A program made the position numbers and the translations under genes. The notes beneath the pieces are model-generated. The model searched no databases. It was not told where the DNA came from and worked only from the letters and a program-made list of their open reading frames with translations. Below are positions 1 through 7,835 of a stretch of 43,591 nt of DNA, piece after piece (positions within the stretch are counted from its first letter, which is position 1; each line of letters opens with the position of its first letter). Source of the stretch: Staphylococcus equorum (lineage in GTDB: Bacteria; Bacillota; Bacilli; Staphylococcales; Staphylococcaceae); the NCBI RefSeq assembly GCF_001747895.1, contig NZ_LNNB01000002.1, positions 1 through 43,591 on the forward strand, in the 5' to 3' direction.

Positions 1-23
1 TTTTCTCGGCATAAATGCGTGCT

Positions 24-113
24 CTACTTTTTATTTTTAATAACCTTGATAGTAAAAAATGCCATTCCAATACAAAACCACATACCTATAATCGATAACC
101 ACATAACAGTCAT
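24..113 (-). CDS. Tiny hydrophobic membrane peptide (29 aa)
   Basis: A 29-codon reading frame starts at ATG (113-111) behind a good ribosome binding site (AAGGAG on the minus strand, about 121-128). The peptide begins MTVMWLSIIGMWFC, has one predicted membrane helix and ends in a basic tail (KVIKNKK). It lies downstream of the repA transcription unit on the same strand. Small membrane peptides with a basic tail are common near staphylococcal rep genes, and some such peptides are type I toxins, but I see no antisense RNA promoter here, so no function is assigned. The good RBS and the clean membrane-plus-basic-tail design are the only support. Confidence 0.5.
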   Translation of the reverse strand: MTVMWLSIIGMWFCIGMAFFTIKVIKNKK

Positions 114-484
114 AAAACCACTCCTTTTTAGCAAACTTTATCACAAGAACTATTTAAATTTTAAATGCCTTTATTTTGAATTTTAAGGGGGTATTTTAAA
201 GATTTAGGGGTAAATCATATAGTTTTATACCTAAAAACGTATATAAGCTCTTAAAACGCAAATGTGAGCCAAATAAATATATTTTAATTACACCAACTAA
301 AATTTGAGCAAAACCAGTGACTAATTTTTTTAGACACTGCCCATCTATATGCAAACTTAAAAGTTAGCAAAATGGGCAAGAAAAAAATAAACACTGCCCA
401 GTTACGCACAAAATTATTTTTTGCGGTAAAAACTGGGCAACCATGCCGGTTGAACGCTATAGTTCCCGCAGGGGCAAAAAAGCA
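114..484. other. Gene-free stretch with GC-richer hairpins
   Basis: No reading frame with a ribosome binding site was found here. The stretch 337-475 contains pairs of TGCCCA/TGGGCA elements: TGCCCAT near 338 with ATGGGCA near 372, and TGCCCAGTT near 396 with AACTGGGCA near 431. These could form stem-loops. A short GC-rich segment (CCATGCCGGTTGAACGC, about 442-458) follows. It lies beyond the repA transcript terminator. It could hold a small RNA or be part of a replication or transfer site; nothing decides this. Confidence 0.35.
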
Positions 485-517
485 TAAAAAAACGCTAGCT
501 TAAAGGCTAACGTTTTT
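485..517 (-). terminator. Intrinsic terminator of the repA transcription unit
   Basis: Arms around 488-499 and 506-516 (AAAACGCTAGC / GCTAACGTTTT, one mismatch) form a stem with a 6-nt loop. Read on the minus strand it is followed by a run of seven T (486-492). It would end a transcript carrying repA, the downstream frame and the 31-aa peptide; the peptide's stop codon lies inside the stem. Confidence 0.65.
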
Positions 518-602
518 GTTTTTGTTTTATAATTTGACCAATCTTTGCAATAGCTACTAAAACTAATATTGGTATAAATCCAATGATAAATGGACTCAAC
601 AT
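507..602 (-). CDS. Small hydrophobic peptide (31 aa) at the end of the repA unit
   Basis: ATG at 602-600 has a clear AGGAG about 8 nt upstream. The peptide starts MLSPFIIGFIPILVLVAI and ends in a basic tail (KQKQKR): one membrane helix with a positive C-terminus. The start overlaps the stop (TGA, 598-596) of the frame upstream, so the two are probably translationally coupled. The stop falls in the terminator hairpin. The function is unknown. The architecture is toxin-like, but no antisense RNA was identified, so it may equally be a harmless membrane peptide of the replication module. Confidence 0.5.
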   Translation of the reverse strand: MLSPFIIGFIPILVLVAIAKIGQIIKQKQKR

Positions 603-793
603 ATTAAAAACTCCTGATTTTTTAAGTAATAATTTTGTTTTTCAAAATTCCAAATTGCAGTAATTGAATGTGCTTTTTCTTCTTCGTCTGTTGTTTTATC
701 TTCATCACTTGTATTAATCAAATTGCCATCTTCGGCATCGTCTAAATTTAAAATTTTATGTTTTTGTTTAAGCAATCCACCATAACTCAACAT
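596..793 (-). CDS. Hypothetical acidic protein downstream of repA, start uncertain
   Basis: From the ATG at 793 this frame codes for 65 aa rich in Asp and Glu (a DEDKTTDEEEK stretch). The frame stays open upstream to about 950, past the repA stop, but contains no ATG, GTG or TTG there. A good Shine-Dalgarno (AAGGAG, about 898-903) sits where a start would be expected and is followed only by non-start codons. The ATG at 793 has a poor ribosome binding site. The stop overlaps the start of the next peptide (507-602), which argues that the frame is genuinely translated. Either it starts at 793, uses a rare start codon, or has lost its start. I do not recognise a family. Confidence 0.35.
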   Translation of the reverse strand: MLSYGGLLKQKHKILNLDDAEDGNLINTSDEDKTTDEEEKAHSITAIWNFEKQNYYLKNQEFLIC

Positions 794-923
794 ACGTTTT
801 CGATATAATCCTTTTTCTAAATCATTAACAATCTCTGAATCTTTTTCGCTATCTCCAGTTAAATAATCTGATGACTTAACCGAATATTTCGAGGTCTCCT
901 TGATTGCTATAAAACCATTTGAA

Positions 924-1862
924 CTATTGATTAAAGATATTATGTTGTGTCATGTTTTGACGTCGCATATAAAGTGCATGTGTTTCTTCGAATTCAGCTT
1001 TAATGGATTGCATTAAATAACCTTGCATAGCTTCAACGGTTTCATTCTTTTGTAGCAGCATCGCTTTAAAACGTTTCAACACACTGACAATTTCAAACTC
1101 AACATCTTCTAAACGGTAATAGGTATCATGTGCATTATTAAATGATTTCTTACCTTTGAGTAATACACTTTTAATAATCCGAATTTCTCTAATTTCAAAT
1201 TTACTTAAATAGTCTTGAAGTTGTTGTGGCAATTCTTCGAGTACTTGGAACTTAAGCGCATCATTATTAAATTCGGTTTGTTGATGATTTGTATGATCCG
1301 AATGATTATTGTTTATTGGATTGTTGTATGTATCATTCACATCATACGTATCATTATTCTCAGTCTCTATATAATCAGTATTACTTAAGTCAGTATCATT
1401 AGACTGTGAATTTGGAAGTTCTTGACCACTTAAATTCATAGTTCTAGAACTTCCAAATTCATTGTTCTGGAACTGTGAATTTGGAAGTTCCTTGGTACGA
1501 CTGCCTTCAATATCATAATTGGGTTTTAATAGATACAATCTATTGGGTTTATTAAGGCCAACACGTTCTTGAGTTAGTAAATTAAAATTTACTAACTCTT
1601 TTTTCAATTTTATGATTTTTTGTTCTGCATAACCTAAGTATTCGCACAAATGTTTATTACTGAAAATAAAGTAAATGTTATTATTTTTATCTACCCATTC
1701 ATTTTGGATGGATAATTCAAAACGATCTTTTAATAATGCATACATAATTTTGGCTTCTGCTGACATTTTCTTAAAATATGTATCTTCAAATAAATATTTA
1801 GGGAGTTGATAAAACCTTTCAGTTTTTACTTGTGATAAATTGTATTTCTCAAAATTGGGCAT
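924..1862 (-). CDS. repA: RepA_N-family plasmid replication initiator
   Basis: This is a 312-aa initiator of the staphylococcal multiresistance-plasmid type (pSK1/pSK41 group). It binds the origin, normally located inside the rep gene itself, to start theta replication. The N-terminal domain beginning MPNFEKYNLSQVKTERFYQL, with KYLFEDTYFKKMSAEAKIMY following, is the hallmark winged-helix RepA_N region. A low-complexity Asn/Thr/Asp-rich linker (about residues 150-230) separates it from a C-terminal domain. I chose the ATG at 1862, which has GAGG upstream; the longer frame to 1976 would run through the antisense RNA promoter and has no ribosome binding site. par is divergent. Copy number is probably set by the antisense RNA encoded in the leader (1972-2052). 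Confidence 0.93.
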   Translation of the reverse strand: MPNFEKYNLSQVKTERFYQLPKYLFEDTYFKKMSAEAKIMYALLKDRFELSIQNEWVDKNNNIYFIFSNKHLCEYLGYAEQKIIKLKKELVNFNLLTQERVGLNKPNRLYLLKPNYDIEGSRTKELPNSQFQNNEFGSSRTMNLSGQELPNSQSNDTDLSNTDYIETENNDTYDVNDTYNNPINNNHSDHTNHQQTEFNNDALKFQVLEELPQQLQDYLSKFEIREIRIIKSVLLKGKKSFNNAHDTYYRLEDVEFEIVSVLKRFKAMLLQKNETVEAMQGYLMQSIKAEFEETHALYMRRQNMTQHNIFNQ

Positions 1863-1936
1863 AATAAAAACCTCATTTCCACTTTTTTTGGATTGAGGTA
1901 ATAAAACAATTTTTACGTAAGCTATATGTTTTGTGC

Positions 1937-1965
1937 TTGCACTTAGATGATTAGATATATATAAT
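1937..1965 (+). promoter_or_regulatory. Promoter of antisense RNAI
   Basis: TTGCAC (1937-1942) and a perfect TATAAT (1960-1965) are separated by exactly 17 nt on the plus strand, opposite to rep. It points at the rep leader and at a terminator hairpin about 60 nt further on. Confidence 0.75.
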
Positions 1966-1971
1966 ACAAGT

Positions 1972-2052
1972 ATCAAAAAAATATATAAACAAACGAATGC
2001 GAATCGTTTTATTACCGAGAGTCGATGCTACGCCAATAGCATCGACTCTTTT
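1972..2052 (+). ncRNA. Antisense RNAI controlling repA
   Basis: A transcript from the promoter above would begin near 1972 and end at the hairpin GAGTCGATGCTA / TAGCATCGACTC (2018-2029 and 2036-2047), followed by TTTT. The length of about 80 nt matches the RNAI described for pSK41-type rep genes. It is complementary to the repA leader. The rep-sense loop reads TTGGCG, a U-turn type loop typical of antisense target hairpins. Known family behaviour: pairing blocks rep translation and so limits copy number. The transcript ends are inferred from the promoter and terminator only. Confidence 0.7.
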
Positions 2053-2104
2053 AATATTCATAAAGTAATATTAACACTTTTAAGGTTGTATATAAAGCGT
2101 TTTA

Positions 2105-2134
2105 AGTATAGTCAGAAGCGCTTTATAACCTCAA
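2105..2134 (-). promoter_or_regulatory. Candidate repA promoter inside an inverted repeat
   Basis: On the minus strand TTGAGG (2134-2129) and TATACT (2110-2105) are 18 nt apart. The region is bracketed by a dyad (GGTTGTATATAAAGCG near 2083-2098 against CGCTTTATAACC near 2119-2130), which could bind a regulator. The -35 is imperfect and no start site is known. Confidence 0.4.
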
Positions 2135-2165
2135 AATAATAGAATTTATTAATTTAGTGCCTAAT

Positions 2166-2298
2166 TAGGCACTAAAAATACCCAATAGGTGGCTAATTAG
2201 GCATTTAGGTACTAAAATAGGTGGTAAATTTAGGTGGTAAAAGATGAAAAAATATTTGTTAGGTGGTAAAATTTAGGTACTAAATTAGGCACCTAAAG
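2166..2298 (+). repeat. Centromere-like repeat array upstream of par
   Basis: About nine degenerate copies of a 12-mer, TAGGTGGTAAAA or TAGG(CA/TA)CTAAAA, start near 2166, 2186, 2199, 2206, 2219, 2231, 2260, 2274 and 2287. The three at 2219, 2231 and 2260 are nearly identical. They end at the par ribosome binding site. In pSK1 the par centromere is likewise a repeat array just upstream of par. The array probably serves both as the Par-binding centromere and as the par operator. Confidence 0.75.
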
Positions 2299-2307
2299 GT
2301 GGATGTT

Positions 2308-3078
2308 ATGAAAACTATTAAAATGGTTGCTGATGAATTGGATGTAACTAAACAAACTATTGTTAATAATGCTAAAAGCTTAAATATATCTTTTGAAAAA
2401 GAAAATGGAATTAATTATATTAATGATAATGATTGTTTGAAAATTATAGAAAAAATTACTAAGAAAGAAAGTACAACGCAAAATAAAGAATCCGTAAAAA
2501 AAGAAATGTTTGATGAAAATACTGCAGAAGTTGAAAAGCATATATATAATAATTCAAATAGTTCTGAGACATTAAAAACAAAAGCAAATGAATTAGAAAA
2601 GCAAATAGAAATCTTTGAAACTAGAGCTAAAAATGATGAAAAATATATTGAGAATCTAACTAAACAACTAGACCAACAAAATAGCAATGTTAATACATTA
2701 AATAAACTGTTGGAGAATCAACAAATTTTAGCTTTGGAAAGTAATAAAAAAATTCAAAAGCTAGAACATCAATTAGAAGAAGAACGACAGCTTAATTATT
2801 CTTTTGATACAACGACTAATGATAGACAAAACGTTAATGCGCAAGAAGCAACTTTTACTGAAGAATCTCCAAATATCAACCAACAACAAAAAGAAAATCA
2901 GCCATCAGAAACAGAAGTGGAACATACAGATATACCTGAAGATAAAAAGGTTGAAAGTATAAAAGAAGATGAATTACCAAAAAATGATAAATCATCTGAA
3001 GAAATCAAGAGTGAGCCTGGTGATAGGGAAGAGGAAGTACCTAAAAAGGGGTTTTGGAGTCGTTTATTTGGTAGCTAA
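2308..3078 (+). CDS. par: Par, single-protein plasmid partition factor (pSK1 type, DUF536)
   Basis: This 256-aa protein stabilises the plasmid by binding the upstream repeats. The N-terminal helix-turn-helix (MKTIKMVADELDVTKQTIVN, residues 1-20 and on to about 45) binds DNA. A long coiled coil of Glu/Lys/Gln-rich heptads (about 80-165) follows, then an acidic disordered linker, and a C-terminal amphipathic KKGFWSRLFGS tail that in this family is needed for segregation. No ATPase gene accompanies it, as expected for pSK1-type Par. ATG 2308 is preferred over GTG 2299 because AAAGGTGG (2295-2302) is then correctly spaced. It is divergent from repA. Confidence 0.9.
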   Translation: MKTIKMVADELDVTKQTIVNNAKSLNISFEKENGINYINDNDCLKIIEKITKKESTTQNKESVKKEMFDENTAEVEKHIYNNSNSSETLKTKANELEKQIEIFETRAKNDEKYIENLTKQLDQQNSNVNTLNKLLENQQILALESNKKIQKLEHQLEEERQLNYSFDTTTNDRQNVNAQEATFTEESPNINQQQKENQPSETEVEHTDIPEDKKVESIKEDELPKNDKSSEEIKSEPGDREEEVPKKGFWSRLFGS

Positions 3079-3081
3079 TAT

Positions 3082-3123
3082 AAAAAAGGCACTAAAAGGT
3101 TATAACCTTTTAGTGCCTTTTTT
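3082..3123. terminator. 42-bp perfect palindrome, par terminator
   Basis: Six A, then GGCACTAAAAGGTTA with its exact complement, then six T form a loop-free perfect palindrome that works as a terminator in either direction. Its arm contains GGCACTAAAA, the same sequence as the centromere repeat near 2168, so it may also bind Par. Confidence 0.8.
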
Positions 3124-3172
3124 ATATAGTGACAACTTCTGATAATCATCGGTTATGTTAATAAATCAATAG

Positions 3173-3187
3173 TGAAAATCATTTTCA
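3173..3187. promoter_or_regulatory. Fur-like inverted repeat upstream of sssF
   Basis: TGAAAATCATTTTCA is a perfect 7-1-7 inverted repeat that differs from the Fur-family consensus TGATAATNATTATCA at one base in each arm. It lies about 80 nt upstream of the sssF -35, far for a simple repressor. It may be a real iron box or chance in AT-rich DNA. Confidence 0.3.
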
Positions 3188-3268
3188 TTTTAAATTTAAG
3201 TTAATTTATCAATAAATTTGGACATAATATTTATTTTTTTAAATGAGATAGTATTTCAATATTGCTAT

Positions 3269-3296
3269 TTGAATAAAGTTATATAACCTATATAAT
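3269..3296 (+). promoter_or_regulatory. sssF promoter
   Basis: TTGAAT (3269-3274) and TATAAT (3291-3296) with a 16-nt spacer lie 33 nt before the sssF start codon. Confidence 0.6.
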
Positions 3297-3328
3297 GAGG
3301 AAGAATAATTAGAAGAAAGGTGAATTTA

Positions 3329-5323
3329 ATGAAAAAGGTAAGGTATAATAATTTAAATAACAAAACCAGATTAAATCATCAATTTAAATTTTCTAGTGTG
3401 GCCCTTATTATTAGCACTTCTTTAATGGGATATAGTGTGACTTCAACGCCATCAGTAGAAGCAAAAGATAAGGCTGATTTAAATATTGAGACACATTCGA
3501 ATAGTGAAAATACGCTAGAAAAACGCATTCAAGAAGGTAAAGAGAAAATTGATAAACTAAAAAACATTAAAGATAGTCATAAAGATGCTTCTATTAAAGA
3601 AATTATAAAAGCTAAAAGTACAGAAGAAGTTGAAGCAATATTGAAGAAAGCAAAAAAGGTTGATAATAAAATCATTGAACAGAATAAAGTGCAGAGTCAT
3701 TTAATTGAAAATGACAAAAAGGAAGTATCTGAAGATAAGGAAAGTGTAAAAAGTGAGTTAGATGGTCAAAAAAATATAGCTTCTTCTGTTAAAGAAAAGT
3801 CTAACCATATTGAAGAACAAGATAGTAATGAATTGTTCGATCAAGAAGGTCTGCAAGATAATACGTTTGATGCTAATTTAAATCAAAGAGATACAAAGCA
3901 AGATACAGCTCATTTGTTTGATGATAGTGTTAATTTTTCCAATTTAGTTGATAGGGGTAAACTAAATGAAGAAAGTAAAGATATAGCAGATATGAATGAT
4001 AGTGAAGAAAATAAAAATACGACTTCAGAAAATGACAAAAGCGCTGTTAAAGAAAACAACCAAGACGGTTTAGCATTTAAAGATACATCTAATACTGAGA
4101 GTAATCAAATGCAACAATCAGACGAAATTAAAAAAGACATCGATAAAGTTACGACAAACCATTCAAAAATAAAAGATAATTTAGATTATTATGTCGAAAA
4201 TAAAGAAAATAATTTAAAGATATTGGATTCAAAGCTTTCTGAACGAGACTCAATATCTGCTAAAAACAAAGAAAAATTGAAAAAAGAAATAGAAAAAACG
4301 CAACAAAGTCTAAAGAAACAAAATGACGTTGTATTAAATCATTTACAATCTGTAAATAATAAAGAACAAGCTGTAAAAGATATTGTTAGTGGTACTTTTG
4401 ATGAAAAGAGTGCACAATCTATTTTAGAACGTATAGATACAAAAGGTAAAACAGATCAACAAATCGCGAGTCAAGTTGTTAGTGAGTTAGATAACTTATC
4501 TACTACTACGAGTGATGATATTTTAAAATCTATGTTTGATAAAACATCTGATAAGCAAGAACTTATTAAAACGATACTATTAACTAAATTTGATCATATA
4601 GATACATCAAAAATCGTTGGTGAAATAATGCGTAAAAATCCGAGTAACGAACAAATTGTAGCTTTAATCAAACATCATTTTGGGGACAATGTTACAAGCG
4701 ATGATATTTTAGAAAATATATTGGACCAATCTCATGATAAACGTAAAGCTTTAGAAACAATGCTAGCTACGAAATTAAATGATGCTAAAGCTAAAGCGCT
4801 TGCTGACGTTATTGCCAAAAAAGAAGATTCTAAGCATAACTTATTAAATCTAATGAAATCGGGAATTAATAATGAGTTGAATGATTTATTAAAGGCTGAT
4901 AAAGATATAAGTAAATTTAAAGATGATATGCATGGTTTGTTTGAACCATTAAAATATACGCCAAGTTTATCAAATAAATTTGATGGGAGTTTGTTAGACA
5001 GAGATGAACAGATGCGAAAATTAAGTGGAAATTCAAAATTACTTGGTACACCAAGTCTATTTGACGATTTATTCAATAGAAATAGTATATTAGATGGAAT
5101 TAAGGATATATCTAATCCTTCGCCTGGTCGTGCTTTATCTCTAGGTGATTCCTCGGGTAGCTTTTTAAGTGGTTTATTTGACAATAATGGTGATTTTTCT
5201 TTACCTGATACAGGAACAGTAGTAAAAAAATCAACGATTCCATTAGGGATTCTACTTTTCATTATAGGTGGTGGATTAATATGGTTCACCAAACGAAATA
5301 AATCGAAAAATTGTAAATATTAA
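3329..5323 (+). CDS. sssF: LPXTG surface protein of the SssF/SasF family
   Basis: A 664-aa wall-anchored protein. The N-terminal signal peptide has its hydrophobic core around residues 24-40 and a likely cut near SVEA. An acidic coiled-coil-rich middle follows. A helical repeat region (about 340-520) contains two related blocks, SDDILKSMFDKTSDKQELI and SDDILENILDQSHDKRKAL. The C-terminus has the sortase motif LPDTG (625-629), a membrane helix and a KRNKSK tail. The block order and end match S. aureus SasF (which has LPKAG) and S. saprophyticus SssF, reported as plasmid-borne and linked to linoleic acid resistance. ATG 3329 is spaced from AGAAAGG; GTG 3320 lies in that site. It converges on an autolysin, as sasF also neighbours an autolysin in S. 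aureus. The family call is strong; the resistance role here is inferred. Confidence 0.85.
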   Translation: MKKVRYNNLNNKTRLNHQFKFSSVALIISTSLMGYSVTSTPSVEAKDKADLNIETHSNSENTLEKRIQEGKEKIDKLKNIKDSHKDASIKEIIKAKSTEEVEAILKKAKKVDNKIIEQNKVQSHLIENDKKEVSEDKESVKSELDGQKNIASSVKEKSNHIEEQDSNELFDQEGLQDNTFDANLNQRDTKQDTAHLFDDSVNFSNLVDRGKLNEESKDIADMNDSEENKNTTSENDKSAVKENNQDGLAFKDTSNTESNQMQQSDEIKKDIDKVTTNHSKIKDNLDYYVENKENNLKILDSKLSERDSISAKNKEKLKKEIEKTQQSLKKQNDVVLNHLQSVNNKEQAVKDIVSGTFDEKSAQSILERIDTKGKTDQQIASQVVSELDNLSTTTSDDILKSMFDKTSDKQELIKTILLTKFDHIDTSKIVGEIMRKNPSNEQIVALIKHHFGDNVTSDDILENILDQSHDKRKALETMLATKLNDAKAKALADVIAKKEDSKHNLLNLMKSGINNELNDLLKADKDISKFKDDMHGLFEPLKYTPSLSNKFDGSLLDRDEQMRKLSGNSKLLGTPSLFDDLFNRNSILDGIKDISNPSPGRALSLGDSSGSFLSGLFDNNGDFSLPDTGTVVKKSTIPLGILLFIIGGGLIWFTKRNKSKNCKY

Positions 5324-5366
5324 ATTATAACGTATTTAGTACGAGTTAATTCATATAGTATATTTA

Positions 5367-5419
5367 AAATGCTCCATTCAAAGTGAACACTAGTAAGTGG
5401 AACTTTGAATGGAGCATTT
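5367..5419. terminator. Bidirectional terminator between sssF and the autolysin
   Basis: Perfect 18-bp arms (AAATGCTCCATTCAAAGT and its complement at 5402-5419) with a 17-nt loop lie between two convergent genes. Confidence 0.8.
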
Positions 5420-5487
5420 GTATTTTGAATGATTAAAAGTTAAATTAAACACTTTAATAAATAAAATAAAGGGAATATTTAAATTTA

Positions 5488-7617
5488 CTAGTTATTACCT
5501 GTAATGTAACTCAATTCAGTTGCAGCATCTGCATCAATTGTTCTATAAGAAACGATACCAAGTCCTTTAATGTTTGATTCTGATATAACGATAGAACCAT
5601 CATCGTTAACTTTTTCTACAAAAGCTACATGACCGTAGATCTGGTCTGCTCCTTGTTGACCTGCCTCAAATACAACGGCAGTGTGAGATTTTGGTGTTGA
5701 AGAAACAGCATAATCTTTTCTTTCTGCTCGATTATTCCAGTTTCGTGCGTCGCCTAAATCACCACTCACATATTTGTCGAACTGTGCCATGCGATTATAA
5801 ACATACCATGTACATTGCCCATGAGGATAAGGAGAGTCATTTGTTGTTTCTGAAAATGGTTTGAAAGCTGAATCATAATCATCGTTGTTCGCTTTGTAGT
5901 TATCTAAATCAGGCATTTTTTTATTATCAAACTGTGTTAAGTCATAGTGGTTGATAATACTATTTAATTTGTCCGCGTATTGTGAATCAGTCGCGTATGT
6001 AGTAGCCAAATGCATTGTTGCTGAACGGTAACTATAAGCTTCACTTTTCCATGTTGGTTTATAAATGTCCTGATTACCATCGATGCCGTGTTTGATTAAA
6101 TTGGCATAATCTTCCAATGATTCTTTTTTGCTTGGATAGCTGCGGAAGTTTGCTGAAATTTGGAACGTATGGTTGCCATTATCTTCGAGTGTATTAAATG
6201 TAGCCGACTGACCTTCATAAGCTCCTTTTATTCCAAATAAATTGAAATGGGGTGAACTAGCAAGATCGCTAGTGCCTGAGTCAGATTCTAATATGGCTTG
6301 GGCAATCATAACAGATGCATAAATATCTTCATCTTGACCTATGTCGTGAGCGTCTTGTGCAACTGTTTTAATAAAATCTCGTGTATTTTTACTTTCAGTA
6401 ATTGTTATATCGTTAGAATTGTTATTATCATCCGCTAAATTTGGCAATTGTTGGAAAGTTGCAGTAGATCTGATGTTTGATTGGTTTATGTCGTTTTCAA
6501 ATGATTGAGCTGGCTTTTCTTTTTTAGCTAATTGTGATTCAGAAGGTAATTGAGGGTTAGCATTTGTATTCGATGCCTGTTTCTCAGAATTATTTTCCTT
6601 ACTTTTACTATTTCCATTTGATAAATCATCTTTTTTAGCATCATATTGTTTTTTATTATTTTTAGCATCTTCACTATACTCGTCTAAAATTGCATCTAAT
6701 ACTTTATCGTCAGATTTTGTATCTGATTTATCAGCATTTTCGTTATCCCTATTGGCATTATCGTTTTCAGTAGCAGGTGTGTCATTATCTTTGTTGTCTA
6801 GATCATCAGCATCATTATTTGCTTCTTCATAAGATCGATCTTGTTGGGAGGATTGTTTTGACTCACCATCATCTTTTTTTTGATTTTTATCAACTGGAAG
6901 TTTGTTTGATTCAGTCTTATTATCTATATCATCGTTCTCTGACTTCTCAGATGACTGTACATCATCAATGTCATCTTGTAGTGAACCCTTATCTGAACCC
7001 TTATCACTATTTTTTTCTAAATTGTTAGTATTTGATTCGTCACTATCATCCGAATATGTCGTATTTGGATTTATTTGATCTATAGATGTATCATCATTTT
7101 GACTGTCATTCTCCTCGTTTTGTACATCGTTATTCTCTATAGTAGAAGTTTGTTTTATTTTATTGTTAGAGAACAGTTGATTTAATAATTCAGATAGCCC
7201 ATCATTGTCACTCTTAAAAGGTTCTGGCTTGAAAACATTCAAACTATCATAAGACGATGAATCATTAAATGAATTTTCAAATGAACTCGGTATTTTTTCG
7301 TTGAATGATTCATTATCAGAAGTTTTATGTCTTTTATTATTAATATCTTCTGTAGTCCTTTCATCTTTTGTACTATTTAACTTACTCTTGCGTTCACTAT
7401 TTTCCTTTTCATCACTAGACTTATTCTTTTCATCATTTCCATTTTTTGATGAATGTGATTGCTTAGCTTGCTCCTCATCTTCTTCCTTATACACGTCATT
7501 TGATTCAGAAGTTGTGGCACTTTTTTCTAAAGATTCGGCACTAACATCGTTGATAGAAAATGATGGAATAAGTAAAGAAGTTGAAAGCAAACAGACTAAT
7601 AATTTTTGTTGCTTCAT
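5488..7617 (-). CDS. Secreted autolysin with glucosaminidase and CHAP domains
   Basis: A 709-aa secreted peptidoglycan hydrolase. The signal peptide (residues 1 to about 28) ends NDVSAES. A very long Asp/Asn/Ser/Glu/Lys-rich linker runs from about 30 to 400. A glucosaminidase (Flg_J-like) domain spans about 410-560, with the likely catalytic Glu444 in AQAILESDSGTSDLA. A CHAP amidase/endopeptidase domain spans 595-709, with Cys602 (PHGQCTWY), His663 (YGHVAFVEKV) and Asn682. The first domain should cut glycan strands and the second the peptide or amide bond. ATG 7617 has AAAAGAGGT upstream. The linker is unusually long and acidic for the family and may keep the enzyme in the wall. The pairing with a SasF-type protein mirrors the S. 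aureus sasF neighbourhood. Confidence 0.85.
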   Translation of the reverse strand: MKQQKLLVCLLSTSLLIPSFSINDVSAESLEKSATTSESNDVYKEEDEEQAKQSHSSKNGNDEKNKSSDEKENSERKSKLNSTKDERTTEDINNKRHKTSDNESFNEKIPSSFENSFNDSSSYDSLNVFKPEPFKSDNDGLSELLNQLFSNNKIKQTSTIENNDVQNEENDSQNDDTSIDQINPNTTYSDDSDESNTNNLEKNSDKGSDKGSLQDDIDDVQSSEKSENDDIDNKTESNKLPVDKNQKKDDGESKQSSQQDRSYEEANNDADDLDNKDNDTPATENDNANRDNENADKSDTKSDDKVLDAILDEYSEDAKNNKKQYDAKKDDLSNGNSKSKENNSEKQASNTNANPQLPSESQLAKKEKPAQSFENDINQSNIRSTATFQQLPNLADDNNNSNDITITESKNTRDFIKTVAQDAHDIGQDEDIYASVMIAQAILESDSGTSDLASSPHFNLFGIKGAYEGQSATFNTLEDNGNHTFQISANFRSYPSKKESLEDYANLIKHGIDGNQDIYKPTWKSEAYSYRSATMHLATTYATDSQYADKLNSIINHYDLTQFDNKKMPDLDNYKANNDDYDSAFKPFSETTNDSPYPHGQCTWYVYNRMAQFDKYVSGDLGDARNWNNRAERKDYAVSSTPKSHTAVVFEAGQQGADQIYGHVAFVEKVNDDGSIVISESNIKGLGIVSYRTIDADAATELSYITGNN

Positions 7618-7656
7618 GAAAATACCTCTTTTCTAAAATATATTACTTTGCTATGT

Positions 7657-7718
7657 ACAAACTATGGTTTGTCTTGGTACACTGTAAACAGACTTATATT
7701 TAGTTGATACCTATCAAC
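7657..7718. promoter_or_regulatory. Two operator-like inverted repeats between divergent genes
   Basis: ACAAAC-TATG-GTTTGT (7657-7672) and GTTGATA-CC-TATCAAC (7703-7718) are perfect inverted repeats in the 218-bp gap between the autolysin and the YhgE/Pip gene. Size and spacing suit a MarR-type dimer. The MarR gene at 10771 is the obvious candidate binder (inference). Confidence 0.45.
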
Positions 7719-7835
7719 CATAAAATAGATAGATCTCATTAATGTATTCAGTATATCAACTTATATGAAATTAACAAATAGTAATTTTAAATTTATGTAA
7801 GAAAAATCAATAGATATAGTTTTAGAGGTGTATGA

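Noticed and set aside
1863..1976. N-terminal extension of repA to an ATG at 1976
   Set aside because: It has no ribosome binding site and overlaps the antisense RNA promoter; the family starts at MPNFEKYN (1862).
2166..2298. CRISPR-like array
   Set aside because: Repeats are only about 12 bp, degenerate and without uniform unique spacers; they fit a plasmid centromere.
2415..2687. Minus-strand frame of 90 codons
   Set aside because: It lies inside par on the opposite strand, without ribosome binding site or family features.
4732..5292. Minus-strand frame of 186 codons
   Set aside because: It is opposite to the conserved C-terminal half of the surface protein and has no initiation signal.
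6777..7028. His/Tyr/Leu-rich plus-strand frame
   Set aside because: It is a shadow of the autolysin's Asp-rich linker.
7301..7636. Plus-strand frame rich in Ser and Leu
   Set aside because: It is the complement of the acidic Asp/Ser/Asn-rich linker of the autolysin; low complexity explains the long frame.
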